Shown here piece by piece: positions 45,117-54,550 of a DNA stretch of 62,909 nt. Location: assembly GCF_007991615.1 (NCBI RefSeq), contig NZ_BJYR01000017.1:1-62909 (forward strand), written 5' to 3'. The notes beneath the pieces were generated by a model. That model was given only the letters and a program-made list of their open reading frames with translations. It did no database searches and was not told where the DNA came from. Positions within the stretch are counted from its first letter, which is position 1. Every line of letters begins with the position of its first letter. This stretch comes from Novosphingobium sediminis. Its GTDB lineage: Bacteria > Pseudomonadota > Alphaproteobacteria > Sphingomonadales > Sphingomonadaceae. A program made the translations under genes and the position numbers.

Positions 45117-45132
45117 GCGACCCCGGATGCTG

Positions 45133-45165
45133 CAAGGCCCTCCCCGGGGTGCGGGAAGGGCCTTG
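45133..45165. terminator. Hairpin between convergent DUF1761-like and pspC genes
   Basis: CAAGGCCCT / AGGGCCTTG form a perfect 9-base stem with a 15-base GC-rich loop. There is no T run, but its place between two convergent stops suggests termination for both. Confidence 0.45.
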
Positions 45166-45201
45166 ATGGAGGATGCGGGCTGAGAGTCGGGGCCGAGCGG
45201 C

Positions 45202-45426
45202 TCAATCGGCGATCAATCCGATGGCGAGGTAGATCAGGATCAGCGAGCCGAAGCCGACCAGCGTGCCGATGACCCAGGCCACACGGACCAGCGTGACATC
45301 AAGCCCGAAGTAATCGGCGATCCCGGCGCTGACGCCCATGATCTTGCCGCGCTGCTTGTTGAGACGGAAGCCCTGGCGAGGGCTGGGCGAGTGGACCCCA
45401 TGGTCCTCGAAGCGCAGGTCGCTCAT
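45202..45426 (-). CDS. PspC-domain small membrane protein
   Basis: A 74-residue protein with a PspC domain: FRLNKQRGKIMGVSAGIADYFGLDVTLVRV followed by a single membrane helix. PspC proteins act in envelope stress in enterobacteria, but these short alphaproteobacterial forms are not characterised. It overlaps the upstream small ORF by ATGA. Confidence 0.88.
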   Translation of the reverse strand: MSDLRFEDHGVHSPSPRQGFRLNKQRGKIMGVSAGIADYFGLDVTLVRVAWVIGTLVGFGSLILIYLAIGLIAD

Positions 45427-45569
45427 GCCGAGTACACCGAGCTGACGGTTGCGGTGTGGAGCGGGCTCTGCGTGGGGGCGGTGATGGCAGCGCCGACCAT
45501 GGCAAAGGTGAGTGCGATCGCGGCGGCTGCGCTGAAGATCGGGGCGGTGAAACTGCGGATAGTGGTCAT
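45423..45569 (-). CDS. Small secreted or membrane peptide upstream of pspC
   Basis: A 48-residue peptide with a hydrophobic stretch (SAAAAIALTFAMVGAAITA) that could be a signal peptide or membrane helix, leaving a short Ser/Thr-rich tail. AAGGGA lies at good spacing before ATG 45569, and the stop overlaps the pspC start by ATGA, so it is a real coupled gene. No family is recognised. Confidence 0.62.
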   Translation of the reverse strand: MTTIRSFTAPIFSAAAAIALTFAMVGAAITAPTQSPLHTATVSSVYSA

Positions 45570-45905
45570 GGTAATGTTCCCTTCTGTGCTTCGAGTGTGG
45601 CGCCGTCCAGTTGGCCCGGCGTATGCCAAGAGCGTTGCATGGGGCGTGCCAATTGCGGAAAATGGCGGAATTCCGCGCTTTCAGATTTCGGGCTTAGTTG
45701 CTTTTGCTTATCTAGATGCCAAAGTGTGGGAAATTTCACCGACTTTCAGGAACCGACTATCGAGCAATCTTGGTGCTTGCCTTTTATGGGCCATCAGCCT
45801 AGGGGCGTTGCATCCCGACATTGTGAAGGCAAAGTCTGGGCTGGCGCCGAAAGGGGCCGGCACCAAACCCGCTGCTTTTGCTGTGTTGGACCTACTGGAG
45901 CACGC
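45570..45905. other. 336-base divergent region upstream of rimP
   Basis: No gene can be supported. It should contain the promoter of the small-peptide/pspC operon and the main promoter of the rimP-nusA-infB operon. The stretch 45680-45800 is clearly richer in A and T than the flanks, as expected of a promoter, but I see no consensus boxes I would name. Confidence 0.5.
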
Positions 45906-46466
45906 ATGAACGATATCGCACGGATTACCGAGATCGCCGGAGAAGAGGCTGCCAGCCTCGGCTTCGATCTCGTGCGCGTGCGCTATTTCAAGGGTGGCGA
46001 GATCGGCGATGAGGAGCACACGCTCCAGATCATGGCCGAGCGGCCCGAGACCGGCCAGCTGGTAATCGAAGATTGCGCCGCGCTTTCGCACCGTTTTTCC
46101 GACCGCATCGATGCGCTGGAAGAAGCAGGCGAAGTGCTGATCGAGGACGCCTACCGGCTCGAGGTCAGCTCGCCGGGAATCGACCGCCCGCTGACCCGCG
46201 CGAAGGACTTCGCGGCGTGGACCGGGCATGAGGCGCGGATCGAGCTGACCGAGCTGCAGGACGGGCGCAAGCGCTTCCGGGGCGACCTCGTCGGCTTCGA
46301 TGCCGCGCAAGAGATGATTTCGATCAACGACGATGGCGTGGTATACGAAGTACCATTCAGCCTCGTCGCCAATGCCAAGCTTATCCTCACCGATAAGCTG
46401 ATTGCCGCTTCCCGTCCGCTGGATGTCAGCGGCGTGGACGACCTAGTTGAGGAACAGGAAGACTAA
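45906..46466 (+). CDS. rimP: Ribosome maturation factor RimP
   Basis: Helps assemble the 30S subunit; 186 residues. The N-terminal alpha/beta domain (LGFDLVRVRYFKG, DCAALSHRFSDRID), the YRLEVSSPGIDRPLTRAKDF signature and the C-terminal SH3-like domain are all present. ATG 45906 starts the protein; codons upstream lie in the intergenic region. It is the first gene of the rimP-nusA-ylxR-infB operon, three bases before nusA. Confidence 0.96.
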   Translation: MNDIARITEIAGEEAASLGFDLVRVRYFKGGEIGDEEHTLQIMAERPETGQLVIEDCAALSHRFSDRIDALEEAGEVLIEDAYRLEVSSPGIDRPLTRAKDFAAWTGHEARIELTELQDGRKRFRGDLVGFDAAQEMISINDDGVVYEVPFSLVANAKLILTDKLIAASRPLDVSGVDDLVEEQED

Positions 46467-46469
46467 GCC

Positions 46470-48113
46470 ATGGCCAGTGCGATTTCCGCCAACCGTGCCG
46501 AGCTGCTCGCGATTGCGAACTCCGTCGCGACCGAGAAGATGATCGACAAGTCCATCGTCATCGAGGCGATGGAAGAAGCGATCCAGAAGTCGGCGCGCAA
46601 CCGCTATGGCGCCGAGAACGACATCCGCGCGAAGCTCGATCCGCGCACCGGCGATCTGCGTCTGTGGCGCGTGGTCGAGGTGGTGGAAGAGGTCGAGGAC
46701 TACTTCAAGCAGGTCGACCTCAAGGCGGCCGAAAAGCTGCAGCCGGGTTCGAAGGTCGGCGATTTCCTCGTTGATCCGCTGCCGGCGGTGGAACTGGGGC
46801 GCATCGACGCGCAGTCTGCCAAGCAGGTGATCTTCCAGAAGGTCCGTGATGCCGAGCGTGATCGTCAGTACGAAGAATTCAAGGACCGCGCCGGCGAAGT
46901 GATCACCGGCGTGATCAAGTCGGTCGAATTCGGCCACGTGATCGTCAACCTCGGCCGCGCCGAAGGCGTGATCCGCCGCGACCAGCAGATCCCGCGCGAA
47001 GTGCCGCGCGTGGGCGAGCGTGTGCGGGCGTGGATCATGAAGGTGGAGCGCCAGAACCGCGGTCCGCAGATCTTCCTCAGCCGCGCACACCCTGAATTCA
47101 TGAAGAAGCTGTTCGCGCAGGAAGTGCCTGAAATCTACGATGGCATCATCGAGATCAAGGCCGCTGCCCGCGATCCGGGTTCGCGCGCCAAGATCGGCGT
47201 GATCAGCCGCGACAGCAGCATCGATCCCGTCGGCGCCTGCGTCGGCATGAAGGGCAGCCGCGTGCAGGCCGTCGTGCAGGAACTGCAGGGCGAGAAGATC
47301 GACATCATCCCGTGGAGCGAGGACACCGCGACGTTCGTGGTCAACGCGCTCCAGCCCGCCACCGTCAGCCGCGTGGTGATCGACGAGGAAGAGAGCCGCA
47401 TCGAAGTCGTCGTGCCCGATGACCAGCTCTCGCTCGCCATCGGTCGCCGCGGGCAGAACGTGCGTCTGGCTTCGTCGCTGACGGGTTCGGCCATCGACAT
47501 CATGACCGAGGCAGAAGCATCGGAGAAGCGCCAGAAGGAATTCGCCGAGCGCTCGAAGATGTTCGAGGAAGAGCTCGACGTGGACGAGACGCTTTCGCAG
47601 CTGCTGGTCGCCGAAGGCTTCAGCGAACTGGAAGAAGTCGCCTACATCGATATCGCCGAACTGGCGGCCATCGAAGGCTTCGACGAGGAACTGGGCCAGG
47701 AACTGCAGAGCCGTGCGCTCGAGGCGCTGGAGCGCCGCGAGGAAGCACAGCGCGAAGAGCGCCGTGGTCTTGGAGTCGAGGACGATCTGGCCGAACTGCC
47801 GCACCTGACCGAGGCCATGCTGGTCACGCTGGGCAAGGCGGGCATCAAGACGCTCGACGATCTGGCGGACCTTGCCACCGACGAACTCATCGCGAAGAAG
47901 CGCGGGGGCGAACAGCGCCGCCGCAACAACAACGCGAACGAGACCCGCCGCGACCGCGAGCGCGCCGAGCGCGCCGAGGACAAGGGCGGCGTGCTGGGCG
48001 AATATGGCCTGAGCGAAGAGCAGGGCAACGAGATCATCATGGCCGCGCGTGCGCACTGGTTCGAGGACGAGCCAGCAGCTGAGGAGGCCGCCCATGCGGA
48101 ATCCTCACAATGA
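46470..48113 (+). CDS. nusA: Transcription termination/antitermination factor NusA
   Basis: RNA-polymerase-binding factor controlling pausing, termination and antitermination; 547 residues. An N-terminal polymerase-binding domain, an S1 domain (about 135-200, [21 protein letters not shown]), two KH domains with [12 protein letters not shown] and [13 protein letters not shown], and C-terminal helix-hairpin repeats are in order. A charged Arg/Asn-rich linker lies near 480-510. The stop is 20 bases inside the next gene. Confidence 0.97.
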   Translation: MASAISANRAELLAIANSVATEKMIDKSIVIEAMEEAIQKSARNRYGAENDIRAKLDPRTGDLRLWRVVEVVEEVEDYFKQVDLKAAEKLQPGSKVGDFLVDPLPAVELGRIDAQSAKQVIFQKVRDAERDRQYEEFKDRAGEVITGVIKSVEFGHVIVNLGRAEGVIRRDQQIPREVPRVGERVRAWIMKVERQNRGPQIFLSRAHPEFMKKLFAQEVPEIYDGIIEIKAAARDPGSRAKIGVISRDSSIDPVGACVGMKGSRVQAVVQELQGEKIDIIPWSEDTATFVVNALQPATVSRVVIDEEESRIEVVVPDDQLSLAIGRRGQNVRLASSLTGSAIDIMTEAEASEKRQKEFAERSKMFEEELDVDETLSQLLVAEGFSELEEVAYIDIAELAAIEGFDEELGQELQSRALEALERREEAQREERRGLGVEDDLAELPHLTEAMLVTLGKAGIKTLDDLADLATDELIAKKRGGEQRRRNNNANETRRDRERAERAEDKGGVLGEYGLSEEQGNEIIMAARAHWFEDEPAAEEAAHAESSQ

Positions 48114-48834
48114 GCCGCTAAGCTCCGACATCTCTGGCGGCAAACCGGCCGGGACTTCCGCAAATGAGGCCCAGCCGGAGCGCAAATGCGTGCTGTCCGG
48201 GCGCCTTGACGCGCGCGGTGAGCTCGTGCGGCTGGCACTTTCGCCTGACGGCGATGTTTTGCCCGATGCCTTGGCGCGTGCGCCGGGGCGGGGCGCGTGG
48301 ATCGGCGTCAACGAGGCGGACCTTGCGGCTGCGGTCGCGAACGGCAAGCTGCGCGGTGCGCTGGCGCGGGCCTTCAAAGGTGCGCCGCTGACCATTCCGG
48401 CCGACCTTGCCGAAAAGACGCGCGCCGCGCTGACCCGTGCGCTGCTCGACCGGCTCGGCATCGAACTGCGCGCTGGCAACATGGTGCTCGGCACGGAAAA
48501 GATCGCGCAGGCCGCGCGAAGCGGTGCAGTGACATGGCTCGCCCATGCCTGTGATGCGGGAACTGACGGTCCGAACAAGCTTGCCCAGGCCTGGCGCGTG
48601 GGCGAGGAAGCGGAAGGGTCCGGCCTCAAAGGCACGATCTTGCCGCTGGACCGCGCGGCGCTGTCTGTGGCATTGGGCCGCGACAACGTGGTTCATCTGG
48701 CGCTGATCGATGCCGCCGCGGCCCAACGGGTCGGGGTGCCGCTGCAGCGCCTGCTCCATTTTCTCGGGTCTGATGAAGACTTGACCGCAGCTGCTCCGGC
48801 AGTGTGCGACTCTATTGATACGAAGGGTGTGTGA
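48094..48834 (+). CDS. YlxR (DUF448) RNA-binding protein fused to L7Ae-like domain
   Basis: A 246-residue protein. Residues about 25-105 form the DUF448/YlxR domain (ERKCVLSGR, RGAWIGV), a nucleic-acid-binding fold always found between nusA and infB. Residues about 105-200 have the pattern of a ribosomal L7Ae-like domain (NMVLGTEKIAQAARSGAV, ALGRDNVVHLALIDAAAA). ATG 48094 is preceded by GAGGAGG at 48081-48087. It overlaps nusA by 20 bases and infB closely. Confidence 0.92.
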   Translation: MRNPHNEPLSSDISGGKPAGTSANEAQPERKCVLSGRLDARGELVRLALSPDGDVLPDALARAPGRGAWIGVNEADLAAAVANGKLRGALARAFKGAPLTIPADLAEKTRAALTRALLDRLGIELRAGNMVLGTEKIAQAARSGAVTWLAHACDAGTDGPNKLAQAWRVGEEAEGSGLKGTILPLDRAALSVALGRDNVVHLALIDAAAAQRVGVPLQRLLHFLGSDEDLTAAAPAVCDSIDTKGV

Positions 48835-48839
48835 ATTCG

Positions 48840-51431
48840 ATGAGCGATGACAAGAAGCCGACGCTCGGCCGCAGGCCGCTGGGCCTGAAAACTTCGGTCG
48901 AGGCGGGCGAGGTCAAGCAGACCTTCAGCCACGGGCGGACCAACAAGGTTGTCGTCGAGGTCAAGCGGCGCAAGCTGATGCCGCGCACCCCGGGTGAAGC
49001 CGCCGCCGCGCCTGCCGAAGCGCCCGTCGCTGCCGCGCCCGTCGCGCCCGCGCCGCAGCCGGTCCGCGCGCCCGCTCCGCCGCCACCACCGCCCGCCGCC
49101 TCGCGCGAAACGCGGCAGGAAATGCAGACCCGCCTGCTGCGCGAGGCCGAGGAGGCCCGCCTTCAGGCGCTCGAAGCCGCCAATCGCCGCGAGCAGGAAG
49201 AGCGCCTGCGCGCCATCGAGGAAGCGCGCCGCGCTGCCGAAGCGCGCAAGGCCGGTGAAGCCGCCGAAGCGGCTGCGCCTGCCGAAGCGCCCGCTGCTGC
49301 TCCGGTCGAGGCACCTGCTGCCGAAGCTCCGGCTCCGGCCCCGGCTCCGGTTGAAGCCCCCGTTGCCGCCGCGCCTGCCGCACCTGCCGAAGCCGAAGCG
49401 CCCGCCGCTGCGGCCGAGCCTGCTGCTGCCCCCGCGCCGCGCCGCTTCACCCCGGTTGTCGCGCCCAAGCGGCCCGAACCGCCGGCCAAGAAGCCCGCAC
49501 ATGCCCCGCGTGACAAGGGCGCGGGCGACCGCCGTCAGGCCGGCAAGCTCACCGTCACCCGTGCGCTCAACGAAGACGAGGGTGCCCGCGCCCGCAGCCT
49601 CGCCGCGCTGAAGCGTGCCCGCGAGAAGGAGCGCCGTGCGCACTTCGCCGGGCAGTCGCAGCCGCGCGAAAAGCAGGTCCGCGATGTCGTGGTGCCCGAG
49701 GCGATCACGGTGCAGGACCTCGCTAACCGTATGGCCGAAAAGGCTGCGGACCTGGTGAAGGCGCTGTTCAAGATGGGCATGATGGTCACCATCAACCAGA
49801 CCATCGACCAGGACACTGCCGAGCTGCTCGTCACTGAATTCGGCCACAATATCAAGCGTGTGTCGGAATCGGATGTCGATATCGATACGGCCGCCGACGT
49901 CGACGTCGAGGAATCGCTGCAGCCGCGTGCCCCCGTCGTTACGATCATGGGCCACGTCGATCATGGCAAGACCAGCCTGCTCGACGCGCTGCGCGGCACC
50001 GATGTGGTGCGCGGCGAGGCTGGCGGCATTACGCAGCATATCGGCGCGTATCAGATCAAAACCAAGGGCGGTGACCTGATCACCTTCCTCGACACGCCGG
50101 GCCACGAAGCCTTCACCGAAATGCGCCAGCGCGGCGCCAACGTGACGGATATCGTCATTCTGGTGGTTGCGGCGGATGACGGGCTGATGCCGCAGACGAT
50201 CGAGGCGATCAACCACACCAAGGCGGCCGGCGTGCCGATGATCGTGGCGATTACCAAGGCGGACAAGCACGAAGCGAATCCGCAGAAGATCCGCGAGCGC
50301 CTGCTCGAACACGAGATCGTGGTCGAGGAAATGTCCGGCGACGTGCAGGATGTCGAGGTTTCGGCCAAGACCGGGCAGGGCATGGACGAGCTGATCGAGA
50401 AGATCTTGATCCAGGCCGAACTGCTCGAACTGCGCGCCAATCCGGACCGTGCGGCAGAAGCTACCGTGATCGAGGCCAAGCTCGACAAGGGCAAGGGTCC
50501 GCTCGCAACCGTGCTGGTCAATCGCGGCACGCTCAAGGTGGGTGACATTCTCGTCGTCGGCACCCAGTCGGGCCGCGTTCGCGCGATGCACGATGACAAG
50601 GGCCGCCAGATCAAGGAAGCGCCGCCTTCGTTGCCGGTCGAAGTGCTCGGCCTTGGCGGCGTACCGATGGCGGGTGATACGCTGACCGTGGTGGAAAACG
50701 AGGCGCGCGCCCGCGAGGTCGCTGCATACCGCCAGGAACGTGCGACCGCAAAGCGCACCGCGCAGGCACCGACGAGCCTCGAGAATATGTTCTCGGCGCT
50801 TGCGGCCAAGCAGGCTGTCATCGAATACCCGGTGGTGGTGAAGGCCGACGTGCAGGGTTCGACCGAGGCGATCATCAATGCGCTGAACCGCATCTCGACC
50901 GACGAGATCAAGGTGCGCATCCTCGCTTCGGGCGTGGGCGCGATTACCGAAAGCGACGTCAACCTCGCGCAGGCGAGCGGCGCGCCGATCATCGGCTTCA
51001 ACGTCCGTCCGAACGCGAAGGCGCGCGAACTGGTCGAGCGCTTCAAGGTGCGGATGAAGTACTTCGACGTGATCTACCAGCTCACGGACGATGTCCGCCT
51101 GGAGATGGCTGGCCAGCTCGGGCCGGAACGGATCGAAACCGTCGTCGGCCGCGCCGAGGTCAAGGAAGTGTTCCCCGCCGGCAAGCGCGACAAGGCTGCA
51201 GGCCTGCTCGTGGTGGAGGGCTTCATCCGCAAGGGTATCAATGCTCGCCTTACGCGCAACGATGTCATCATTTCGCAGACGCTCATCCACTCGCTGCGCC
51301 GCTTCAAGGACGACGTTCCGGAAGTGCGTGCGGGCCTCGAATGCGGCGTGGTGCTGGCCGATACGAACGACGTGAAGCCGGGCGACCAGCTCGAAGTCTT
51401 CGAGGTCGAGGAGCGCGTGCGCACGCTGTGA
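48840..51431 (+). CDS. infB: Translation initiation factor IF-2
   Basis: GTPase that places initiator tRNA on the 30S subunit; 863 residues. A conserved N-terminal LGRRPLGLKTSVEAGEVKQ is followed by a low-complexity Ala/Pro/Glu/Arg region (about 50-235), the IF2-N domain and the G domain with GHVDHGKTS (about 370), DTPGHEA and TKADK. Domains II, III (VVVKADVQGSTEAI) and IV complete it. ATG 48840 is preferred; a GTG at 48831 would overlap the ylxR stop by GTGA and is a real alternative. It is followed by a palindromic repeat cluster. Confidence 0.97.
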   Translation: MSDDKKPTLGRRPLGLKTSVEAGEVKQTFSHGRTNKVVVEVKRRKLMPRTPGEAAAAPAEAPVAAAPVAPAPQPVRAPAPPPPPPAASRETRQEMQTRLLREAEEARLQALEAANRREQEERLRAIEEARRAAEARKAGEAAEAAAPAEAPAAAPVEAPAAEAPAPAPAPVEAPVAAAPAAPAEAEAPAAAAEPAAAPAPRRFTPVVAPKRPEPPAKKPAHAPRDKGAGDRRQAGKLTVTRALNEDEGARARSLAALKRAREKERRAHFAGQSQPREKQVRDVVVPEAITVQDLANRMAEKAADLVKALFKMGMMVTINQTIDQDTAELLVTEFGHNIKRVSESDVDIDTAADVDVEESLQPRAPVVTIMGHVDHGKTSLLDALRGTDVVRGEAGGITQHIGAYQIKTKGGDLITFLDTPGHEAFTEMRQRGANVTDIVILVVAADDGLMPQTIEAINHTKAAGVPMIVAITKADKHEANPQKIRERLLEHEIVVEEMSGDVQDVEVSAKTGQGMDELIEKILIQAELLELRANPDRAAEATVIEAKLDKGKGPLATVLVNRGTLKVGDILVVGTQSGRVRAMHDDKGRQIKEAPPSLPVEVLGLGGVPMAGDTLTVVENEARAREVAAYRQERATAKRTAQAPTSLENMFSALAAKQAVIEYPVVVKADVQGSTEAIINALNRISTDEIKVRILASGVGAITESDVNLAQASGAPIIGFNVRPNAKARELVERFKVRMKYFDVIYQLTDDVRLEMAGQLGPERIETVVGRAEVKEVFPAGKRDKAAGLLVVEGFIRKGINARLTRNDVIISQTLIHSLRRFKDDVPEVRAGLECGVVLADTNDVKPGDQLEVFEVEERVRTL

Positions 51432-51436
51432 GTATT

Positions 51437-51469
51437 CCCCTCCCGTTTGCGGGAGGGGGTAGGGGTGGG
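51437..51469. repeat. Palindromic REP-like repeat, copy 2 (inverted)
   Basis: CCCCTCCCG-TTTG-CGGGAGGGG followed by TAGGGGTGGG is the reverse complement of copies 1 and 3. It begins six bases after the infB stop and may end its transcript. Confidence 0.8.
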
Positions 51470-51514
51470 CGCGTGGCCGCGAGGCCACGTTGTTCCATAC
51501 CGTGACGTTGCAAA

Positions 51515-51549
51515 CCCACCCCCGACTCCTCCCGCAGGCGGGAGGGGGG
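51515..51549. repeat. Palindromic REP-like repeat, copy 3
   Basis: CCCACCCCCGACTCCTCCCG-CAGG-CGGGAGGGGGG, same orientation as copy 1. Together with copy 2 it brackets a perfect hairpin CGTGGCC/GGCCACG at 51472-51489, giving a composite element of about 113 bases directly before the DUF1697 gene. Confidence 0.8.
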
Positions 51550-51557
51550 AGAATTGA

Positions 51558-52094
51558 ATGCCTCGCTACGTCGCTCTCCTCGGCTCCATCAACGTTGGCG
51601 GAAACCGGCTGACGATGGCGGAGCTTCGCGCTGCGTTCGAGAGCGAGGGGCTGGCGAATATCGAAACAGTGGTCGCCAGCGGCAATGTGCTGTTCGACCA
51701 TGACGAGCGGCCTACACAGGGGCTCGAGGAAAAGCTGGAACGCCTTGTGCGGGCCAAGTTCGATATGCGCAGCTTCGTCGCCGTTCGCAGCGCGCAAGAA
51801 GTGCGCAGCGCGGTGGAAGACAATCCTTTCACCGGGCACGGGGCGGACGCCGAAGTCCACACCGTGTTTCTCGATGGCGAAGTCGATCCGGCGCAGTTTC
51901 GTGTTCTGGTGGAGGATCAGGCCGGGCGCGGACCCGAACGGCTCGCAATCGGCCCCCGCGCGCTTTATATTGACTACGTCGGCGGTGTTGCGGCGAGCAG
52001 GTTGACGGGGGCGTTCCTCGAACGGCGGCTCGGGCGGCGCGGTACGGCGCGCAACGTGCGCTCGCTGGCGCGCATTCTCGCGAAGATGGGCTAA
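51558..52094 (+). CDS. DUF1697 family protein
   Basis: A 178-residue protein of DUF1697, function unknown. The hallmark N-terminus [22 protein letters not shown] and the VVASGNVLF strand are present. It is not normally part of the infB-rbfA operon, and the palindromic repeat cluster lies directly before it, so it looks like an insertion into the operon. ATG 51558 follows GGAGGGGGGAG of the repeat, so the repeat appears to supply the ribosome site. Confidence 0.92.
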   Translation: MPRYVALLGSINVGGNRLTMAELRAAFESEGLANIETVVASGNVLFDHDERPTQGLEEKLERLVRAKFDMRSFVAVRSAQEVRSAVEDNPFTGHGADAEVHTVFLDGEVDPAQFRVLVEDQAGRGPERLAIGPRALYIDYVGGVAASRLTGAFLERRLGRRGTARNVRSLARILAKMG

Positions 52095-52107
52095 GGACAG
52101 ACGTATC

Positions 52108-52503
52108 ATGGCCAAGCAGCCTGCATCCCCGGAGACCCGCTCGGTCCGCCTGCTCAAGGTGGGCGAACAGGTGCGCCATATCCTGTCCGAACTGCTGATG
52201 CGGCAGGAAGTGCATGACGATGTGCTGACCGCGCATTCGGTCTCGGTGACCGAAGTGCGCATGTCGCCCGATCTGCGCCACGCGACTGCCTATATCAAGC
52301 CGCTGCTTGGCGCGAACGAGGAGGCGGTGCTGAAGGCGCTACGGACGAATACCGCGTTCTTCCAGAAGGAAGTGGCGCAGCGCTTGCGCCTGAAATATGC
52401 CGCCAAGGTGAAGTTCCTAGCGGACGAAAGCTTTGACGTTGCGAGCCATATCGATGCGCTGCTGTCCGATCCGCGCGTGGCGCGCGATATCGATCAGGAT
52501 TAA
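52108..52503 (+). CDS. rbfA: Ribosome-binding factor A
   Basis: 30S maturation factor needed for 16S rRNA 5' processing and cold growth; 131 residues. The KH-like fold is clear: [37 protein letters not shown] and the C-terminal [19 protein letters not shown]. It begins 13 bases after the DUF1697 stop. Its stop overlaps the convergent yceI stop. Confidence 0.96.
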   Translation: MAKQPASPETRSVRLLKVGEQVRHILSELLMRQEVHDDVLTAHSVSVTEVRMSPDLRHATAYIKPLLGANEEAVLKALRTNTAFFQKEVAQRLRLKYAAKVKFLADESFDVASHIDALLSDPRVARDIDQD

Positions 52504-53084
52504 CCGGGAACCATCCGCGCGCGGATGGTGACCTTGACCATCGAGCCGATGATGAAGGGATAGGCCGTCATCCCGAACTGGCGGCGGTCAATCTCGCCGG
52601 TTCCGACAATCGAGATGGGCTGCGTGCCGCCGGTGGAAAATGGCGGGACCGAGAAGGTCACTGCCAGCTTGATCGGCCGGGTGACCCCGCGCGCGGTGAT
52701 ATCGCCTTCGACATCGGCGGTCTTGTCTCCCGTCATCTTGATGCGCCGTCCGACGAAGCGCACCGTGGGATAGTGGGCGGCATCGAAGAAGCTTTTTCCT
52801 TTCAGCGTTTTGGCCTGCGAATCTCCGGTCGTGAGCGTGCGCGCGTCGATATCGACGACCATGTCGAGCGCTTCGAGATCGGAGAAGGAGAGGTTGAACG
52901 TGCCGGACATGTCAGGGAAGCTCGCCGTCTTGCTGGCAATGCCGAAGAAGGCGACCTTGGCATCGACCCGGCTCGCGCTGCGGTCGACGACATAGCGCAG
53001 GTCGCCGGCCATGGCTGCTGCCGGAAACACCACCAGCACGAGCGCAGCAAACAGCGAAAGCAGGCGGGAATAGGGAGAGGACAT
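52500..53084 (-). CDS. YceI-family periplasmic lipid-binding-like protein
   Basis: A 194-residue secreted protein of the YceI family, lipocalin-like barrels that bind polyisoprenoids. A signal peptide ([22 protein letters not shown]) is followed by [19 protein letters not shown], the MSGTFNLSF strand, and [18 protein letters not shown] with [13 protein letters not shown]. The role in the cell is not known. It is the only leftward gene within the infB-to-pnp stretch. ATG 53084 puts the signal peptide at the start. Confidence 0.93.
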   Translation of the reverse strand: MSSPYSRLLSLFAALVLVVFPAAAMAGDLRYVVDRSASRVDAKVAFFGIASKTASFPDMSGTFNLSFSDLEALDMVVDIDARTLTTGDSQAKTLKGKSFFDAAHYPTVRFVGRRIKMTGDKTADVEGDITARGVTRPIKLAVTFSVPPFSTGGTQPISIVGTGEIDRRQFGMTAYPFIIGSMVKVTIRARMVPG

Positions 53085-53278
53085 GCCGATCCTTCTTGCT
53101 GGCATCATCTGAACGGACGGTGACGGAAAGGACAACGGATGGGACACCCCGTTCATTCCCGGACTTTTTCGTGCGGCTTTGGTCCAGCCAGCGCTTGGCT
53201 TTCGCGGTGCAATGCCTATGTCACCGGAACGATGACAAGCCTCCCTTTCCGCCACTCCCCGCGCCGGGCGACTGCCCG

Positions 53279-53845
53279 ATGAGCATTGCCGCGCTCTATG
53301 TTCCGCTTGAGGAAGGCAATCTGCGCATCGAGCCGCTGCGCGAGGAGCATCGCGAGGCCCTTCGCGCGGCTTGTGCCCAGGACAGCGACATCTGGGCGAT
53401 CTATCCGTTCTGCTATGTCGGCGAGCATTTCGATCCGCAGTTCGACAGCCTGCTGGCAGGACCGCCGGGGCGCTGCGTTTATGTCGTGATGCTGGAAGGC
53501 GTGGTTGTGGGGATGACGGCGTGGATCGCGTTCGGCGATCCGGCGTGGTCGATCGAGATCGGCAACAGCTTCATCCTGCCTTCCTTGCGCAGCACCGGCT
53601 TCAATGGGCGGCTGAAGCGCCTGATGATCGACCATGTCTTCGCGTGCGGCCTCGAGCGCGTGGTGTTCAAGGTCGACGTGATCAACACCCGCAGCCGCGC
53701 CGCCGTGCGTAAGCTCGGCGCGGTCGAGGAAGGCATCATGCGCCGCGAGCGCAAGACGTGGAACGGGCGCGTGCGCGATACCGTGATCTATGGCTTGCTG
53801 CGCGAGGACTGGCTGGCTCAAGGTGATCCGGCGGCGCGCCCGTGA
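53279..53845 (+). CDS. GNAT-family acetyltransferase (RimJ/RimL-like)
   Basis: A 188-residue acetyltransferase of the RimJ/RimL type, which acetylate protein N-termini or small amines. Features: LRIEPLREEHREALRAA at the start, the SIEIGNSFILPSLRSTGFNGRLKRL acetyl-CoA strand-loop, and NTRSRAAVRKLGAVEEGIMRRE, the classic C-terminal motif. It is translationally coupled to the M50 protease by a GTGA overlap. The substrate is unknown. Confidence 0.9.
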   Translation: MSIAALYVPLEEGNLRIEPLREEHREALRAACAQDSDIWAIYPFCYVGEHFDPQFDSLLAGPPGRCVYVVMLEGVVVGMTAWIAFGDPAWSIEIGNSFILPSLRSTGFNGRLKRLMIDHVFACGLERVVFKVDVINTRSRAAVRKLGAVEEGIMRRERKTWNGRVRDTVIYGLLREDWLAQGDPAARP

Positions 53846-54543
53846 ACGGCACGCTCTATCTGGTCGCCACGCTGGTTGTGCCGATGGTGTTCGCCATCGT
53901 GTTTCACGAGATCGCGCATGGCTGGGCCGCGCGCTTGCTCGGCGATCCGACGGCGTACGAGCTTGGACGGCTGAGCCTCAACCCGCTGCGCCATGTCGAT
54001 CCGATGGGCACGCTGATCCTGCCGGGTATGCTCAAGTTGCTGGGGTTGCCGGTGTTCGGCTGGGCCAAGCCGGTGCCGGTCAGCTACATGCGGCTGCGCA
54101 ATCCCAAGCGCGACATGGCGTTTGTCGCGGCGGCGGGGCCGCTGACCAATTTCGTGCTCGCAGCGCTGTCGGCGATCGCTTTCGGGCTCCTGCTGCGCGG
54201 TGCAGATCCGCAGGCGGCGCCGGGGGCGGGCACGCTGTTTGTGGCGGATAACCTCAAGAACTTCATCGCGATCAACGTGTTCCTTGGCACCTTCAACCTC
54301 CTGCCGCTGCCGCCGTTCGATGGTTCGCGCATCGTGCGCGGGCTCTCTCCGGCGGCGGGTGTGCGGCTGCTCGACCGGATCGAGCCGCTCGGCATCCCGC
54401 TGTTCATGTTCGTGTTCATCGTGCTGCCCTGGGCCTTTCCGGGGCTCCATATCGTCGACCGCGTGGTTGGTCCGCCGATGGAATGGATGCTCTCGCAGTT
54501 CGAGCATATCGTGATGCTGGTGGCCGGGCCCGAGCTCGATTGA
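53842..54543 (+). CDS. Site-2-protease-like M50 membrane metallopeptidase
   Basis: A 233-residue intramembrane metalloprotease of the short M50 group. The zinc site is HEIAH (H22, E23, H26) in the first helix and NLLPLPPFDGSR near residue 155 supplies the third ligand Asp. Four to six membrane helices are predicted; there is no PDZ domain, unlike RseP. The substrate is unknown. It starts with GTG 53842, overlapping the acetyltransferase stop, and lies seven bases before truB. Confidence 0.9.
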   Translation: MNGTLYLVATLVVPMVFAIVFHEIAHGWAARLLGDPTAYELGRLSLNPLRHVDPMGTLILPGMLKLLGLPVFGWAKPVPVSYMRLRNPKRDMAFVAAAGPLTNFVLAALSAIAFGLLLRGADPQAAPGAGTLFVADNLKNFIAINVFLGTFNLLPLPPFDGSRIVRGLSPAAGVRLLDRIEPLGIPLFMFVFIVLPWAFPGLHIVDRVVGPPMEWMLSQFEHIVMLVAGPELD

Positions 54544-54550
54544 GCGCCTG

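Noticed and set aside
45391..45909. 172-codon rightward frame over pspC, the small peptide and the rimP promoter
   Set aside because: It runs antisense through two coupled genes and then an A/T-rich intergenic stretch; the product has no recognisable features.
46443..48095. 550-residue open frame opposite nusA
   Set aside because: Antisense shadow of a conserved gene; no domain is recognisable.
48693..52262. 1,189-residue open frame on the minus strand opposite infB and neighbours
   Set aside because: It is antisense to intact core genes and has low-complexity His/Asp/Arg composition expected of the complement of GC-rich coding DNA; no family features.
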